IMG/VR virus record: IMGVR_UViG_3300032268_000161
Coordinates: 1-36,829 of that record
Source of the DNA: a virus
Length of the DNA stretch: 36,829 nt
Direction: 5' to 3' (one strand)
The translations under genes and the position numbers were made by a program. This document shows, in pieces, positions 25,645-33,697 of the stretch (the first letter of the stretch is position 1; each line of letters starts with the position of its first letter). The notes beneath the pieces were generated by a model. It saw nothing but the letters and a program-made list of their open reading frames with translations. It had not been told where the DNA came from and did no database searches.

Positions 25645-25950
25645 TTACGCGTAATAGCTAATGTTAAGTTCGGCGGTGCCGCCGTTTTGAATAAATTGAA
25701 TTTTACTCAAATCGCCATCATACTGCAAAGTAACGCCTGCGGCCAAGGGCATACCGATTGAAGCGGTAGGCGCAATGCCGTCATCGCGCCAACGAACAGC
25801 GGCAGTTAAAGGCGTAATTAGGGCAAACGTAGGCTTTTGGTTAAGGCCCTGTAAGTCACGTTGCGGTACAGTAAGTGCTGTTGCCGCAGTCAAACTGGTG
25901 ATTTGTTGATAGCCAAGGCAAGTGGTTATCGCTTTTAAATTCATAGACAT
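25645..25950 (-). CDS. Small beta-rich structural protein (101 aa)
   Basis: MSMNLKAITTCLGYQQITSL, then LTVPQRDLQGLNQKPTFALI, RWRDDGIAPTASIGMPLAAG and FIQNGGTAELNISYYA. The W-R-D-D-G-x-x-P-T-x-x-x-G-x-P-L motif and the closing beta strands are found in small phage head-region proteins that bind near capsid fibres. ATG directly follows the stop of the preceding 38-residue gene. Confidence 0.7.
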   Translation of the reverse strand: MSMNLKAITTCLGYQQITSLTAATALTVPQRDLQGLNQKPTFALITPLTAAVRWRDDGIAPTASIGMPLAAGVTLQYDGDLSKIQFIQNGGTAELNISYYA

Positions 25951-26067
25951 TTAACATCTCCCTCGTTCCGTAAATGACCGGAGTTTTACATAAAGTTGTT
26001 CAGCAGCCTCAATAATACCCCCAAAAAACCCGCCTGCAAAGAATTTTCCGTTAAAAAAATTATCCAT
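25951..26067 (-). CDS. Tiny Phe/Gly-rich protein (38 aa)
   Basis: Opens with MDNFFNGKFFAGGFFGGIIE and continues EAAEQLYVKLRSFTERGRC to a TAA that abuts the next ATG. An AAAGGACTGCTAAC leader gives it a good ribosome binding site, and it fills exactly the gap between the fibre and the 101-residue gene. Tiny F-x-x-G-x-F-F-x-G-G-F-F-G proteins recur in phage head blocks; the role is unknown, perhaps a membrane- or capsid-interacting peptide. Confidence 0.65.
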   Translation of the reverse strand: MDNFFNGKFFAGGFFGGIIEAAEQLYVKLRSFTERGRC

Positions 26068-26081
26068 GTTAGCAGTCCTTT

Positions 26082-28097
26082 TTAGAATGTGTACCATTGG
26101 GTAGTGGTAGTAGCCACTAATTCAATGGTTAATCCTGCAATCAATGTAAAAGCAGCGTTAGCCGCTAAAGCATTAATAGTGCCGCCTGTGGCTGGGTAAA
26201 TACTTAATGTATCTAAACTATCTGAGTTTCTAATTAGGATACGCATACCAGCTACCGCAGTTGGCAGTCTTACTCCAGCAGCCGCAGCCGTTACTACAGT
26301 CACATTATTTATATTAGAAACTAACCCAGTAGCACCTGCTTGGTCTGTCCCAGCCGCACTTACTGCCGCACTAATACTGTTAATTACTAAGCCGTTTAGG
26401 GTAGTTGTGCTAGTTGCGCCTGATACCGCAGAACCAATGTTAATAGCAGTAGTAGAACCTGATACACCAGCCGTACCAATATTTAATGTTTTTGTTGTTG
26501 CATTAGCAGTAGCACCAGTACCTAAATTTAATGTTTGTGCGGCTGTTGATTGACCAACAGTAATTGCACCAGTTTGGGAAGTGCCACCTATAGTAGTTGT
26601 TCCAGTTGTGGCAGAAGTTCCAAGTGCTGTTGTGCTTGATGTTGTACCCTGTAATGTTATGGTTGAACTAGCAGTTAAAGTACCGCTAATACTTGTTGTT
26701 CCAACTGTAAGGTTTCCAGCAGTTAAAGCGGCATCTATATTGGCATTGCCATATACTGCTAAGTTACCTTGTACCCTAGCGTTGCTAGTTGTATTAAATA
26801 CATCGGTTACTGCACTTATTGAGTTAGTTGCTGTGTTGTATTGAAATACTGTGTCGTTTGTTTGACCAGCCATGTAAACACGATTAGCGGCAGTAGAATC
26901 AATAAACAATCCATTTGGGTTGGTATCTTGAAAACCAACATAAAACGAATTTTCAAATACTGCGGTAGAAACATTAAATGCAGTCCCAAGCGCATATTGG
27001 CTAATATCGTCACCATTTGCACCAAGAATCCACATAGTTAAACCATCGGCACTAAGGTTTACTTGGTTTGGTGTACCGTCTTGTGATGCAACGCTGAATG
27101 AAATACTTGCATAAGAAGCAGTAGAAACATCACAAGCCGTACCTAAAGTGTATTGAAATACTGTGTCATTAGTTGACCCAATCACATACATAATTGTGCC
27201 ATCAGATTTAAACCAAAGACCAGTTGGGCTAGTTTCTTGCGAGGTTACGCTAAACGACTTTGATGCGTAAGTTGCAGTAGAAATATCAAAAGCAGATGAT
27301 AGTGTGTATTGAAATACAGTATCGTTAGCTGAACCCATGATAAACATGGACAATCCATCAGGTTTAAAGAAAATATCTTGAGGGTTAGAATCTTGTGATG
27401 CAGTAGAAAACAACCTTACAAAAGTAGCTGTGGATATATCAAAAGCAGTTGATAGCGTATATTGGTTTACATCATCGCCTGTAGAACCATTGACATACAT
27501 ATTTAAACCATCAGGACTAAGGAATAATCCAGTAGGAGCATTTTCTTCAGTAGCAACAGATTTACTTAAACCTGAGTAATTCCAGCCAGTAATGCCTGTG
27601 TTTGGTGCTATTTCTGCATCTGTTCCGCTAGTAACAATGTCTACTGTAGTAAATGTACCTGCTTTGGGTGTTATTGAGCCTATGGTTATGTTGTCCATTT
27701 CTCCAACAAAAGTAGGCGCAATTTCAACCGAATTAACACCTGTAGGCTTTATGTGTACATGACCTGTACCAGTAGGGCTAATGTCTATTTGTGCGTTTGC
27801 ACCATTAATATTTGTAGCTACAGCAATAGTGACATTATCGCCACCGCCAGCACCCATGCTAATTTGAGTTGTGCCACCTGAGTTTCTAAGTGCTAAACCA
27901 GCAGAGTTTGTAGCTTGTACTACTGGAGTAGTAACGCTAGTAAGCGTCGCCGTTCCACCAGTAATGGCTACAGCGTTGGCATTTTGTTCTGCCATTGTTC
28001 CTACGCCTGCTAACGTATGGTTAGCGTTCCAGGCAGTTGCGCCTGTAGCGCTAAAAGTACCGTCGGCAGGCGTTGAATGGTTGACAGTTATTGGCAT
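26082..28097 (-). CDS. Beta-propeller fibre / head-fibre protein
   Basis: A 671-residue protein. Residues 1-185 are Thr/Ala/Gly-rich beta repeats. Residues about 188-435 hold five repeats of about 51 residues with the consensus P-x-G-L-x-x-x-x-D-G-x-x-M-Y-V-x-G-S-x-x-D-x-V-x-Q-Y-T-L-x-x-A-F-D-V-S-T-A, a beta-propeller blade pattern. Residues 450-600 are N-I-G/T-I-G triple-beta-like repeats, and the end (LPTAVAGMRILIRN ... TQWYTF) matches the decoration-type domain in the 132-residue protein. Placed among head genes, it is more likely a capsid-bound fibre or adhesin than the main tail fibre (inference). Confidence 0.75.
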   Translation of the reverse strand: MPITVNHSTPADGTFSATGATAWNANHTLAGVGTMAEQNANAVAITGGTATLTSVTTPVVQATNSAGLALRNSGGTTQISMGAGGGDNVTIAVATNINGANAQIDISPTGTGHVHIKPTGVNSVEIAPTFVGEMDNITIGSITPKAGTFTTVDIVTSGTDAEIAPNTGITGWNYSGLSKSVATEENAPTGLFLSPDGLNMYVNGSTGDDVNQYTLSTAFDISTATFVRLFSTASQDSNPQDIFFKPDGLSMFIMGSANDTVFQYTLSSAFDISTATYASKSFSVTSQETSPTGLWFKSDGTIMYVIGSTNDTVFQYTLGTACDVSTASYASISFSVASQDGTPNQVNLSADGLTMWILGANGDDISQYALGTAFNVSTAVFENSFYVGFQDTNPNGLFIDSTAANRVYMAGQTNDTVFQYNTATNSISAVTDVFNTTSNARVQGNLAVYGNANIDAALTAGNLTVGTTSISGTLTASSTITLQGTTSSTTALGTSATTGTTTIGGTSQTGAITVGQSTAAQTLNLGTGATANATTKTLNIGTAGVSGSTTAINIGSAVSGATSTTTLNGLVINSISAAVSAAGTDQAGATGLVSNINNVTVVTAAAAGVRLPTAVAGMRILIRNSDSLDTLSIYPATGGTINALAANAAFTLIAGLTIELVATTTTQWYTF
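26792..27536 (-). repeat. Five-fold ~153-bp coding repeat (propeller blades)
   Basis: The DNA encoding the propeller contains five diverged tandem units of about 153 bp; the YQFVTD-type core (TATTGAAATACTGTGTC on the plus strand) recurs near 26,840, 27,150 and 27,305. Similarity at DNA level suggests fairly recent duplication and a potential for blade-number change by recombination. Confidence 0.7.
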
Positions 28098-28459
28098 TAT
28101 GCTAGAAACCGTAATTTATAAAGTGTTGTTAAATACAAATCAATAATTCCATCAATTAAGTTTTGTAACGGAGCGTCATCTTTGCTACACACTTCATATC
28201 GCATAGTTTCAAGCTCGGCAAGCTGATCTTCTAAAAACTCAAGGACGTTATTGGTCTTTTTGGCTGACGCTAATGCAATCGGGCCAATCAAACCTTTTCG
28301 TCCTTGGTACGCCTCGGCAAACGCGTCTGCCCGGTCAATAATATTCTCGTAAAATTTTTGTAGCGCTTTGTGCTTGGAGTAGCTACGGGTGTTAAGGTGC
28401 GCCGAATGGGTAACATCCCGTGCCAAAAACAACATTCCTATAAATTTTTCGCAGCTCAT
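28097..28459 (-). CDS. Dps/ferritin-like helical protein (DUF5856-type)
   Basis: A 120-residue four-helix-type protein. Its second helix, THSAHLNTRSYSKHKALQKF, followed by YENIIDRADAFAEAYQGR, resembles the ferroxidase segment of Dps proteins: His21 (A-H-x-N), His30, Asp45 and Glu49 keep the H-15-D-4-E spacing of Dps. The Asp expected four residues after His30 is Gln34 here. Phage proteins of this kind are listed as DUF5856; I give that name with reservation. It lies between portal and fibre genes and overlaps both (portal by four bases, fibre by one). Iron binding, DNA binding or a purely structural role are all possible. Confidence 0.65.
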   Translation of the reverse strand: MSCEKFIGMLFLARDVTHSAHLNTRSYSKHKALQKFYENIIDRADAFAEAYQGRKGLIGPIALASAKKTNNVLEFLEDQLAELETMRYEVCSKDDAPLQNLIDGIIDLYLTTLYKLRFLA

Positions 28460-30678
28460 TGTGGCATCATCCCTTCAGGCGGTATTTGACCTTCCATTGG
28501 CATTTCTTGAGGCATCTCCATTGGCATTTCTTCAGGCATTTCCATTGGTTGACGTTGTAATTCGTTACCAACCAAATCGCCTGTATCCAAAGCGGCTGCA
28601 ATGGTACCCATTACAATGTCTTGAATCTGCTCTTGGGTCATGCCTGCGGAAACAGCGCTAATTCGCTGGGTTTCAGCTTGGTAAGCCTTAATCTCAGCTT
28701 CAAAGTTCTTACGATCAAGGTCTTGTGCTTCCATCGACTTTTGGACGTTTTGCAACATGGTGTGCATACCTTCCATTTCCTGACCCATCATCTGTATTTG
28801 TTGTTCTGCGGCTTGCAACTCAGGTGACTTGTCGTCGTTGCTCATTAGTTTAGGATCGATTGTCTTGGCAAACCGCGCTGCCATCTCTTGAGCGCCAGGC
28901 CAATCCATGTTCTTAACGAACAAATCGCCTGCCACTGCCCAAAGTTGAGGATTACCCTGCAATAGTTGGCTCATGGCATCTAACGACTCTTGGCGCTTGG
29001 TCATGTAGCTTGGGCCAGTTGTAACCACTACGTCGTAAGTACCTACGCCTGGGTTGTAGATCTTTTCAATTAGCAAACCTGTTTCGTCGCGGATTTCCTT
29101 GACTGGCTCGGGTTGCTCGGGGTTAATTCTAACCATCTCGACTTCACCATCAAGCCCTACGATGCGAGCAATGCGCTCGGTGTCGTAAATCTTGGGGATC
29201 ATGTCAACTAACTGACGGGTGATGTGACGAATTGCACGGGATAGGTTGTCAACATAGTGATACGTACCTGTGTCACCTTGTTTTTCCCGTGCCAAAATAG
29301 CCCGACCTGAGCGTTCGTTACTTGTGGCTCCTAAGCTCGAGTCGTACTGTCCAGTGGTGGACTTGATGTCATCGCTTGCACCCATCTTGGCTTGAATCAA
29401 GCCAGTCTGGGGTAATGGGGGCGGCGCGCGCTGTGGCAAAGGCAAAACAGCGCCCATGCCATCGGTCACGTCGGGGTTAACTTCTAAATACGGCCAGTTG
29501 GTCGTGTTTGCGGTTTTCCATTGCTGCTCGTAACCTTCAAACTGACCGCCGTAGCCAATAAATGGTGCTTTTGGCGCCAATGCAAGCATCTCTGCCTCTT
29601 GGCTAGTCCAGTAGTTGTACATCCGCTGGGCATCTTTGGCGTTACGTACCAAGCCAGATATGTAAATCTGACCTTCTACCTCAAATTCATTGCCAATTAC
29701 GCGTACGACAGGAATCCATTTGCCTGCCCACTCGCGTTCTTCAAGCACTTCGTAACCGTTTGTTTTCATCCACATTACAGTTTTGCGCTGTACTGGACGG
29801 CTTTTGATGGGTTTTAATCCCATCATCTTCATTTCTTTATCTTCAGGCGATCCATCAAACAAACTGACGTTGCCAGGGTACAAATTTAGGGTTGCGTCTT
29901 TGTATCTGTAGTAAAAATACTCGGCAATACGAATGGTGTTCTCATCTAGCCATTGGCTAAGGTACTGATCGCCTACACCGCTTGCCAAAATAGAGCTAAC
30001 GGGCGCGGCATCAGGAAATTCACGCTCGTATTCTTCTTTAGTCAAATCTTCGGTAATAAAACACCAGCAGGCGTCCGCGCCCGTAGGGTCTTGCGCCATC
30101 GGATCCATGTAAACGCTGAAGCTGTTGCGTACGCGGCCAATCTTGAGGTCTTGATCGAAGCTGTTGTCGTTGCAATACTCGGTCAAGACGCGAATGTAGC
30201 CTTCGCCGTACGTGACCTGGTTCTCGCAGGCGGTGTCGTACGCTACATCGGCGTCTGACAGGTACTCAATGTGGCGAACCATGCCGTCGTAGATCTCAGC
30301 GACCTGCACGTCAGCCTTGTCATCCGCGGGGATGACCTTACCTGATGGGCGGTTTTGACGTTGTTCGTTGGTAACCATCCGAACGTGCTGCGGTAGCTTG
30401 TTGATTGTGAGGCAAGGACGTGCATTGATTGTTTGACCCTGCACCGAACCGCGCGTTTGCAATACATCGGCAGGCCATTGCCACTGATTGTCAGGGCTAC
30501 CTGCCATAAAGCGCAAGTCATCTAGCTCATCTTCACGGCTGTCGCTGTAAGCCGCAATCGCCATCGTGTACCGATGACGCATCTCAGCCAACTTGTCGCG
30601 GTGGTCGTCTGGGCCAGTAGGGTTGCTACCTACGTTGGCTACTTGACCTACTTTGTTCATGCCTGTTGGGTCATTCAT
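28456..30678 (-). CDS. Portal protein, P22 gp1-like
   Basis: A 740-residue portal. It opens with helical and charged segments (DHRDKLAEMRHRYTMAIAAY), then RPCLTINKLPQHVRMVTNEQ, the conserved wing/stem lead of the P22-type portals, MDPMAQDPTGADACW with WCFITE, and a stem-crown region to residue 640. The C terminus is a Met/Pro/Glu-rich barrel-like tail (MEMPEEMPMEMPQEMPMEG). ATG 30678 overlaps the GroES stop; a TTG at 30690 is rejected. P22 portals also form a C-terminal barrel, though the M-P-x-E repeats seen here look disordered. Confidence 0.92.
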   Translation of the reverse strand: MNDPTGMNKVGQVANVGSNPTGPDDHRDKLAEMRHRYTMAIAAYSDSREDELDDLRFMAGSPDNQWQWPADVLQTRGSVQGQTINARPCLTINKLPQHVRMVTNEQRQNRPSGKVIPADDKADVQVAEIYDGMVRHIEYLSDADVAYDTACENQVTYGEGYIRVLTEYCNDNSFDQDLKIGRVRNSFSVYMDPMAQDPTGADACWCFITEDLTKEEYEREFPDAAPVSSILASGVGDQYLSQWLDENTIRIAEYFYYRYKDATLNLYPGNVSLFDGSPEDKEMKMMGLKPIKSRPVQRKTVMWMKTNGYEVLEEREWAGKWIPVVRVIGNEFEVEGQIYISGLVRNAKDAQRMYNYWTSQEAEMLALAPKAPFIGYGGQFEGYEQQWKTANTTNWPYLEVNPDVTDGMGAVLPLPQRAPPPLPQTGLIQAKMGASDDIKSTTGQYDSSLGATSNERSGRAILAREKQGDTGTYHYVDNLSRAIRHITRQLVDMIPKIYDTERIARIVGLDGEVEMVRINPEQPEPVKEIRDETGLLIEKIYNPGVGTYDVVVTTGPSYMTKRQESLDAMSQLLQGNPQLWAVAGDLFVKNMDWPGAQEMAARFAKTIDPKLMSNDDKSPELQAAEQQIQMMGQEMEGMHTMLQNVQKSMEAQDLDRKNFEAEIKAYQAETQRISAVSAGMTQEQIQDIVMGTIAAALDTGDLVGNELQRQPMEMPEEMPMEMPQEMPMEGQIPPEGMMPQ

Positions 30679-30946
30679 GTAATATTCCAATCACGTCTGG
30701 CTCGCGCATCATTAGCAATTCTTCGCCATCGACCGTAACCTTTTGCCCGGAATACTCACCGAATAGCACACGGTCGCCGACTTTGACGTTCATAGGCTCA
30801 ATATGCCCTTTCGGACTTTTTTTGCCTTCTCCCGCTGCCACAATGATACCGCTAAATAATTTATTTTGGGGTAAAACAATCAGGTCAGATAATTTTTCAA
30901 TGTCTTGCCTGATTAGAACACAGTTAGATAAAGGTTGTAAGCTCAT
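30671..30946 (-). CDS. groES: GroES-type co-chaperonin (Cpn10)
   Basis: A 91-residue Cpn10. The N-terminal LQPLSNCVLIRQD matches GroES, and the C-terminal NVKVGDRVLFGEYSGQKVTV and EELLMMREPDVIGILHE are canonical. The mobile loop (about residues 16-33, DIEKLSDLIVLPQNKLFS) keeps the hydrophobic I-V-L GroEL contact but lacks the usual two Gly before it and is a few residues shorter than in E. coli. No GroEL gene is present, so it must work with host GroEL. It sits just before portal, inside the head block, overlapping it by 8 bp. Confidence 0.93.
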   Translation of the reverse strand: MSLQPLSNCVLIRQDIEKLSDLIVLPQNKLFSGIIVAAGEGKKSPKGHIEPMNVKVGDRVLFGEYSGQKVTVDGEELLMMREPDVIGILHE

Positions 30947-31086
30947 TTTTTCATTTTAGGTTTAACCGCAGCGCGTTTGGTCGCATACGCAATGGCTACT
31001 GCCTGCTTGACGGGCTTGCCACTTTTGACCTCAGCCTTGATGTTCTGACGGAACGCCTCTTTGCTTGCGCTTTTCTTGAGTGGCAT
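30943..31086 (-). CDS. Small basic protein, DUF6496-like (47 aa)
   Basis: MPLKKSASKEAFRQNIKAEV, then KSGKPVKQAVAIAYATKRAA and a Lys-rich end. The G-K-P-x-K-Q-A-V-A-I-A-Y pattern is typical of short DUF6496-like phage and bacterial proteins. Its stop overlaps the GroES ATG (ATGA) and its start overlaps the preceding stop; an ATG one codon upstream (31,089) is equally possible. Likely nucleic-acid-binding by charge, function unknown. Confidence 0.75.
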   Translation of the reverse strand: MPLKKSASKEAFRQNIKAEVKSGKPVKQAVAIAYATKRAAVKPKMKK

Positions 31087-31250
31087 CATTTCCCCTTTTT
31101 AGCAGGTTTGGCTGTCTTAGCCGATTCTTTAAAATCCTTTGCAGTAGGCGCGCCTTTAGCGCCAACTTTACGCATCCTCTCACCACTACCAGCCGCAATA
31201 CGAGCCTTTTTTGCGTGAATATTCGCGTACAATCCAGGTTTTGTTGCCAT
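31086..31250 (-). CDS. Small basic Lys/Ala-rich protein (54 aa)
   Basis: MATKPGLYANIHAKKARIAA, then GSGERMRKVGAKGAPTAKDF and a KTAKPAKKGK end. The start at 31,250 follows GGAGAATGAA. Proteins with L-x-A-N-I-H-A-K-x-x-R-I-A-x-G-S-G-E-x-M-R are common next to phage packaging genes. Strongly basic, probably DNA- or RNA-binding; no proven function. Confidence 0.75.
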   Translation of the reverse strand: MATKPGLYANIHAKKARIAAGSGERMRKVGAKGAPTAKDFKESAKTAKPAKKGK

Positions 31251-31260
31251 TTCATTCTCC

Positions 31261-31548
31261 TTATTTTTTACCGCAGTTCCAATTTTTGAGCGAGGCTTTC
31301 GCGCGCGGGGCGTCGCCTTTGGCGTTTTTAACAACGCCGGACATTCTGGCGCAGAAGCTGGCTTTTCGACCAGCGTCGGCTTTAGTCTTAGGATTTGGCG
31401 CAGGCGCCTTAAGATTTGCATTATTTTTTGCATTGTATTCAGCCCTTCCTTTGGCAGTCATTCCCGCACCTTTGTCGGTCGGTTTGTAGTTAGCACCTTT
31501 ACCTGTGGTGGTGCGAGCGATCGGTTTGTCTTGTTTCTTTGTTGCCAT
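31261..31548 (-). CDS. Small basic protein, DUF6321-like (95 aa)
   Basis: MATKKQDKPIARTTTGKGAN, then GAGMTAKGRAEYNAKNNANL, KADAGRKASFCARMSGVVKN and the end LKNWNCGKK. The G-x-x-A-K-G-R-x-x-Y-N ... N-L-K-x-P ... S-F-C-A-R-M ... W-N-C pattern is that of DUF6321-like proteins near phage terminases. ATG 31548 shares a base with the terminase stop (TAATG). Two conserved-looking Cys (SFCARM, WNCG) could bind zinc. Function unknown. Confidence 0.8.
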   Translation of the reverse strand: MATKKQDKPIARTTTGKGANYKPTDKGAGMTAKGRAEYNAKNNANLKAPAPNPKTKADAGRKASFCARMSGVVKNAKGDAPRAKASLKNWNCGKK

Positions 31549-33077
31549 TACGACCCCATCCATGAGTTAAGAGCAGCGCTCTGACTTGAGTACGTTGATT
31601 TGCGAATTGTACCTTTATATTCCCGATGTGCAACAGGAAATGCAAACGTCAGCGCAATAGCGTCTGCGCTGTCGGGTGATGCCAACCCCCGTGCCTTCAT
31701 CTCTTTCTTGCCTTCTAGGTAGATTGCCCCCTTACTGTCGGGCTTCATCATAGGGCTAATCAAGTCGGTCTTGAGCATTTTCTCGTTTGGAACGCTAGCC
31801 GTCTTGAGCCAATCCTTCATCGTCCCCCAAATCTGCGCCCGCATATTGCCATACATCATGGGGTTTTTACTCTTGTTCGCGAAGTTCACACCCCTGATCT
31901 TGTAGCGCTGCTCCTTGAGCCGATCCACAACCCCAGCGCCTAACCCACCTTCGTCGATGGCAACGACCGCTGGCTGGTACTGCTCGATTGCTTCAATTAC
32001 ATGGCCGACCACCGTCATGGTATCGTCGCCCTTGAACCTGCGGATCTCTACAATGTCCCGCCCTTGCCGCACTGCAATAACCGTACTGTCCGAACCAAAC
32101 CGAGCTGGATCTACCCCAATCACGATGGGCGCGGAGTCGTCTTTGTGTTTGTCCCGTTTCATGGCTTCGTCCACCAAGGTTGACGGTATGAACTGATCGT
32201 CGCCTTCTGAGGGGAACGAGCCGTAAACCTCAACGTGCGCCTGGTAAGAATCAGCGCCGTATTCTTCAATAATCTGGTTGTAGACGTTCTTGTCCGTGCC
32301 TTCGACATCCCGAGCGTCTACCTGCCTTGATTGCCAAAAGTCACGCTTGCTACCCTCGATCGCTTCGTAGAAGTAGCCCGTATTACGCCGTGGGTTGCTA
32401 AAGCAGCACCAAAAGCGGTTCGGTGTGTTCTCCGTAAAGAAGCCACTGGTCACCGCCCAGATGGAGTCGTCAATACCTGACGCCTCGTCAAACACGACCA
32501 TTACCCCGTCGTAGTTGTGTACCCCCGCGAACGCGTCGGGATTCTCAGCCGACCATAGTCTGCCTTCCAAGTTCCAGTAGCGGGTGCCTTTCTTGAGGTC
32601 GCGCTCAACCAGCTCGGTCAGCCATTTGGCGGGCATGACTCTTGTTGCCGAGATCTCCCACCAGTGGGTGTTGATCGACATCGACGACCACTTGGTAATC
32701 TCAGCCCAAGTTACCGAGCGAAGCTGCGATTCACTGTTGGCACTAACGATCACGGTGGATCCGATTCGTGTGGTCATCATCCATAGCACTAACCAACTAA
32801 CCAAGGCCGACTTGCCAATACCACGGCCTGACGCAATCGCTAGCCTTAATACGTCAAAGTCTACCTTGCCGTTGTTGCGCTTGATGTGATCTGCCAAGTC
32901 TTGCAATACCTGGCGCTGCCACTTGCGTGGGCCAGTGAAATATTCCAATGGCGTACCTGCTTGCCCCCACGGGAACGCAAACATCACAAACGCTAGGGGG
33001 TTGTCTTTGATGCTTGGCGTCCAAAGCCGCGCCATGAGTTCTTGTTCATCTTGCGCAGAATAGCGGGTAGTTTGCAT
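31548..33077 (-). CDS. terL: Terminase large subunit
   Basis: A 509-residue packaging motor ATPase-nuclease. Walker A is SGRGIGKS (83-90); Walker B VVFDE (194-198) with the catalytic Glu198; a coupling-like WCCFSNPRR follows. The RNase H-like nuclease has IGVDPARFGSD, VAIDEGGLG and the C-terminal DSADAIAL acidic residues. Length and motifs fit headful or P22-like terminases, in agreement with a circularly permuted genome. It overlaps the small subunit stop by one base (TAATG). Confidence 0.95.
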   Translation of the reverse strand: MQTTRYSAQDEQELMARLWTPSIKDNPLAFVMFAFPWGQAGTPLEYFTGPRKWQRQVLQDLADHIKRNNGKVDFDVLRLAIASGRGIGKSALVSWLVLWMMTTRIGSTVIVSANSESQLRSVTWAEITKWSSMSINTHWWEISATRVMPAKWLTELVERDLKKGTRYWNLEGRLWSAENPDAFAGVHNYDGVMVVFDEASGIDDSIWAVTSGFFTENTPNRFWCCFSNPRRNTGYFYEAIEGSKRDFWQSRQVDARDVEGTDKNVYNQIIEEYGADSYQAHVEVYGSFPSEGDDQFIPSTLVDEAMKRDKHKDDSAPIVIGVDPARFGSDSTVIAVRQGRDIVEIRRFKGDDTMTVVGHVIEAIEQYQPAVVAIDEGGLGAGVVDRLKEQRYKIRGVNFANKSKNPMMYGNMRAQIWGTMKDWLKTASVPNEKMLKTDLISPMMKPDSKGAIYLEGKKEMKARGLASPDSADAIALTFAFPVAHREYKGTIRKSTYSSQSAALNSWMGS

Positions 33078-33529
33078 TAGGCTGCTTTTAGCTTTTCTTT
33101 GGTTGGTAGTTCTTTGAAGTCTACAGTTTGGGCGGGTTGGCTTTCCAGAGCTTGGACAACTCTTGATTGCGCTGATTCAAGCGCTGCCGTGATAGATATT
33201 CGTTGTTCAACGTCGATTGAAAGTTGTTGCTTGGCAACCCATCCGTGCTGGTGCTGGAGGACTGCGAGGGCGGCTTTGACGTCACCTTCTTTTGCAGCAA
33301 GGTGCAAGACTTCAGACATTTCACGCTCTCCATCTGCTCTCCCTTTGAGTTCGGCGTATTCGGCGATTGGATCAAACAAGATCAATTGCCGGTATTCGGT
33401 CGGGGTCATTCCGGCGGCTAGCGCCAACGAGTCGCCCTTAAGCCCGAGCTTGGCGGCTTTCATTATGGCTTCTAGCCTGCTTTCGGTGGCTTCGAGCTTG
33501 CGAGGTTCGTAGTGGAAGCTAGTAAACAT
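33077..33529 (-). CDS. terS: Terminase small subunit
   Basis: A 150-residue protein. The first 60 residues form a helix-turn-helix-like DNA-binding part (RLEAIMKAAKLGLKGDSLAL, GMTPTEYRQLIL), then a helical oligomerisation region and a basic/acidic C-terminal tail (KELPTKEKLKAA) that should meet TerL. It lies directly before terL and is the first gene of the late block. The ATG at 33,529 has no clear Shine-Dalgarno, unusual among these genes; a start at internal ATG 33,463 is less likely as it would cut the first helix. Confidence 0.8.
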   Translation of the reverse strand: MFTSFHYEPRKLEATESRLEAIMKAAKLGLKGDSLALAAGMTPTEYRQLILFDPIAEYAELKGRADGEREMSEVLHLAAKEGDVKAALAVLQHQHGWVAKQQLSIDVEQRISITAALESAQSRVVQALESQPAQTVDFKELPTKEKLKAA

Positions 33530-33669
33530 GATTCGGATGTTATCACTTTTTAAATAAAAAATAAAAATTGTTCGTGGAACCTACACTGACACACACCCCT
33601 AGCTCCAGGCCCTACCCCCCCATGCTTTAAGGCTAAGGGTTTACTTTAGTAGCTCACGCTATGAGCTTG

Positions 33670-33697
33670 TGGCCGGCGGGCGCGTAGCTTGTGGACA
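33670..33697. repeat. 28-bp direct repeat, copy 1
   Basis: Bases 33670-33697 (TGGCCGGCGGGCGCGTAGCT followed by TGTGGACA) recur exactly 80 bp downstream. Each copy joins a GC-rich block to a DnaA-box-like TTGTGGACA. Confidence 0.9.

Noticed and set aside
31086-31433. Longer version of the small basic gene starting at 31,433
   Set aside because: The extension lies out of frame over the DUF6321-like gene. ATG 31,250 has a good ribosome binding site and the expected family start.
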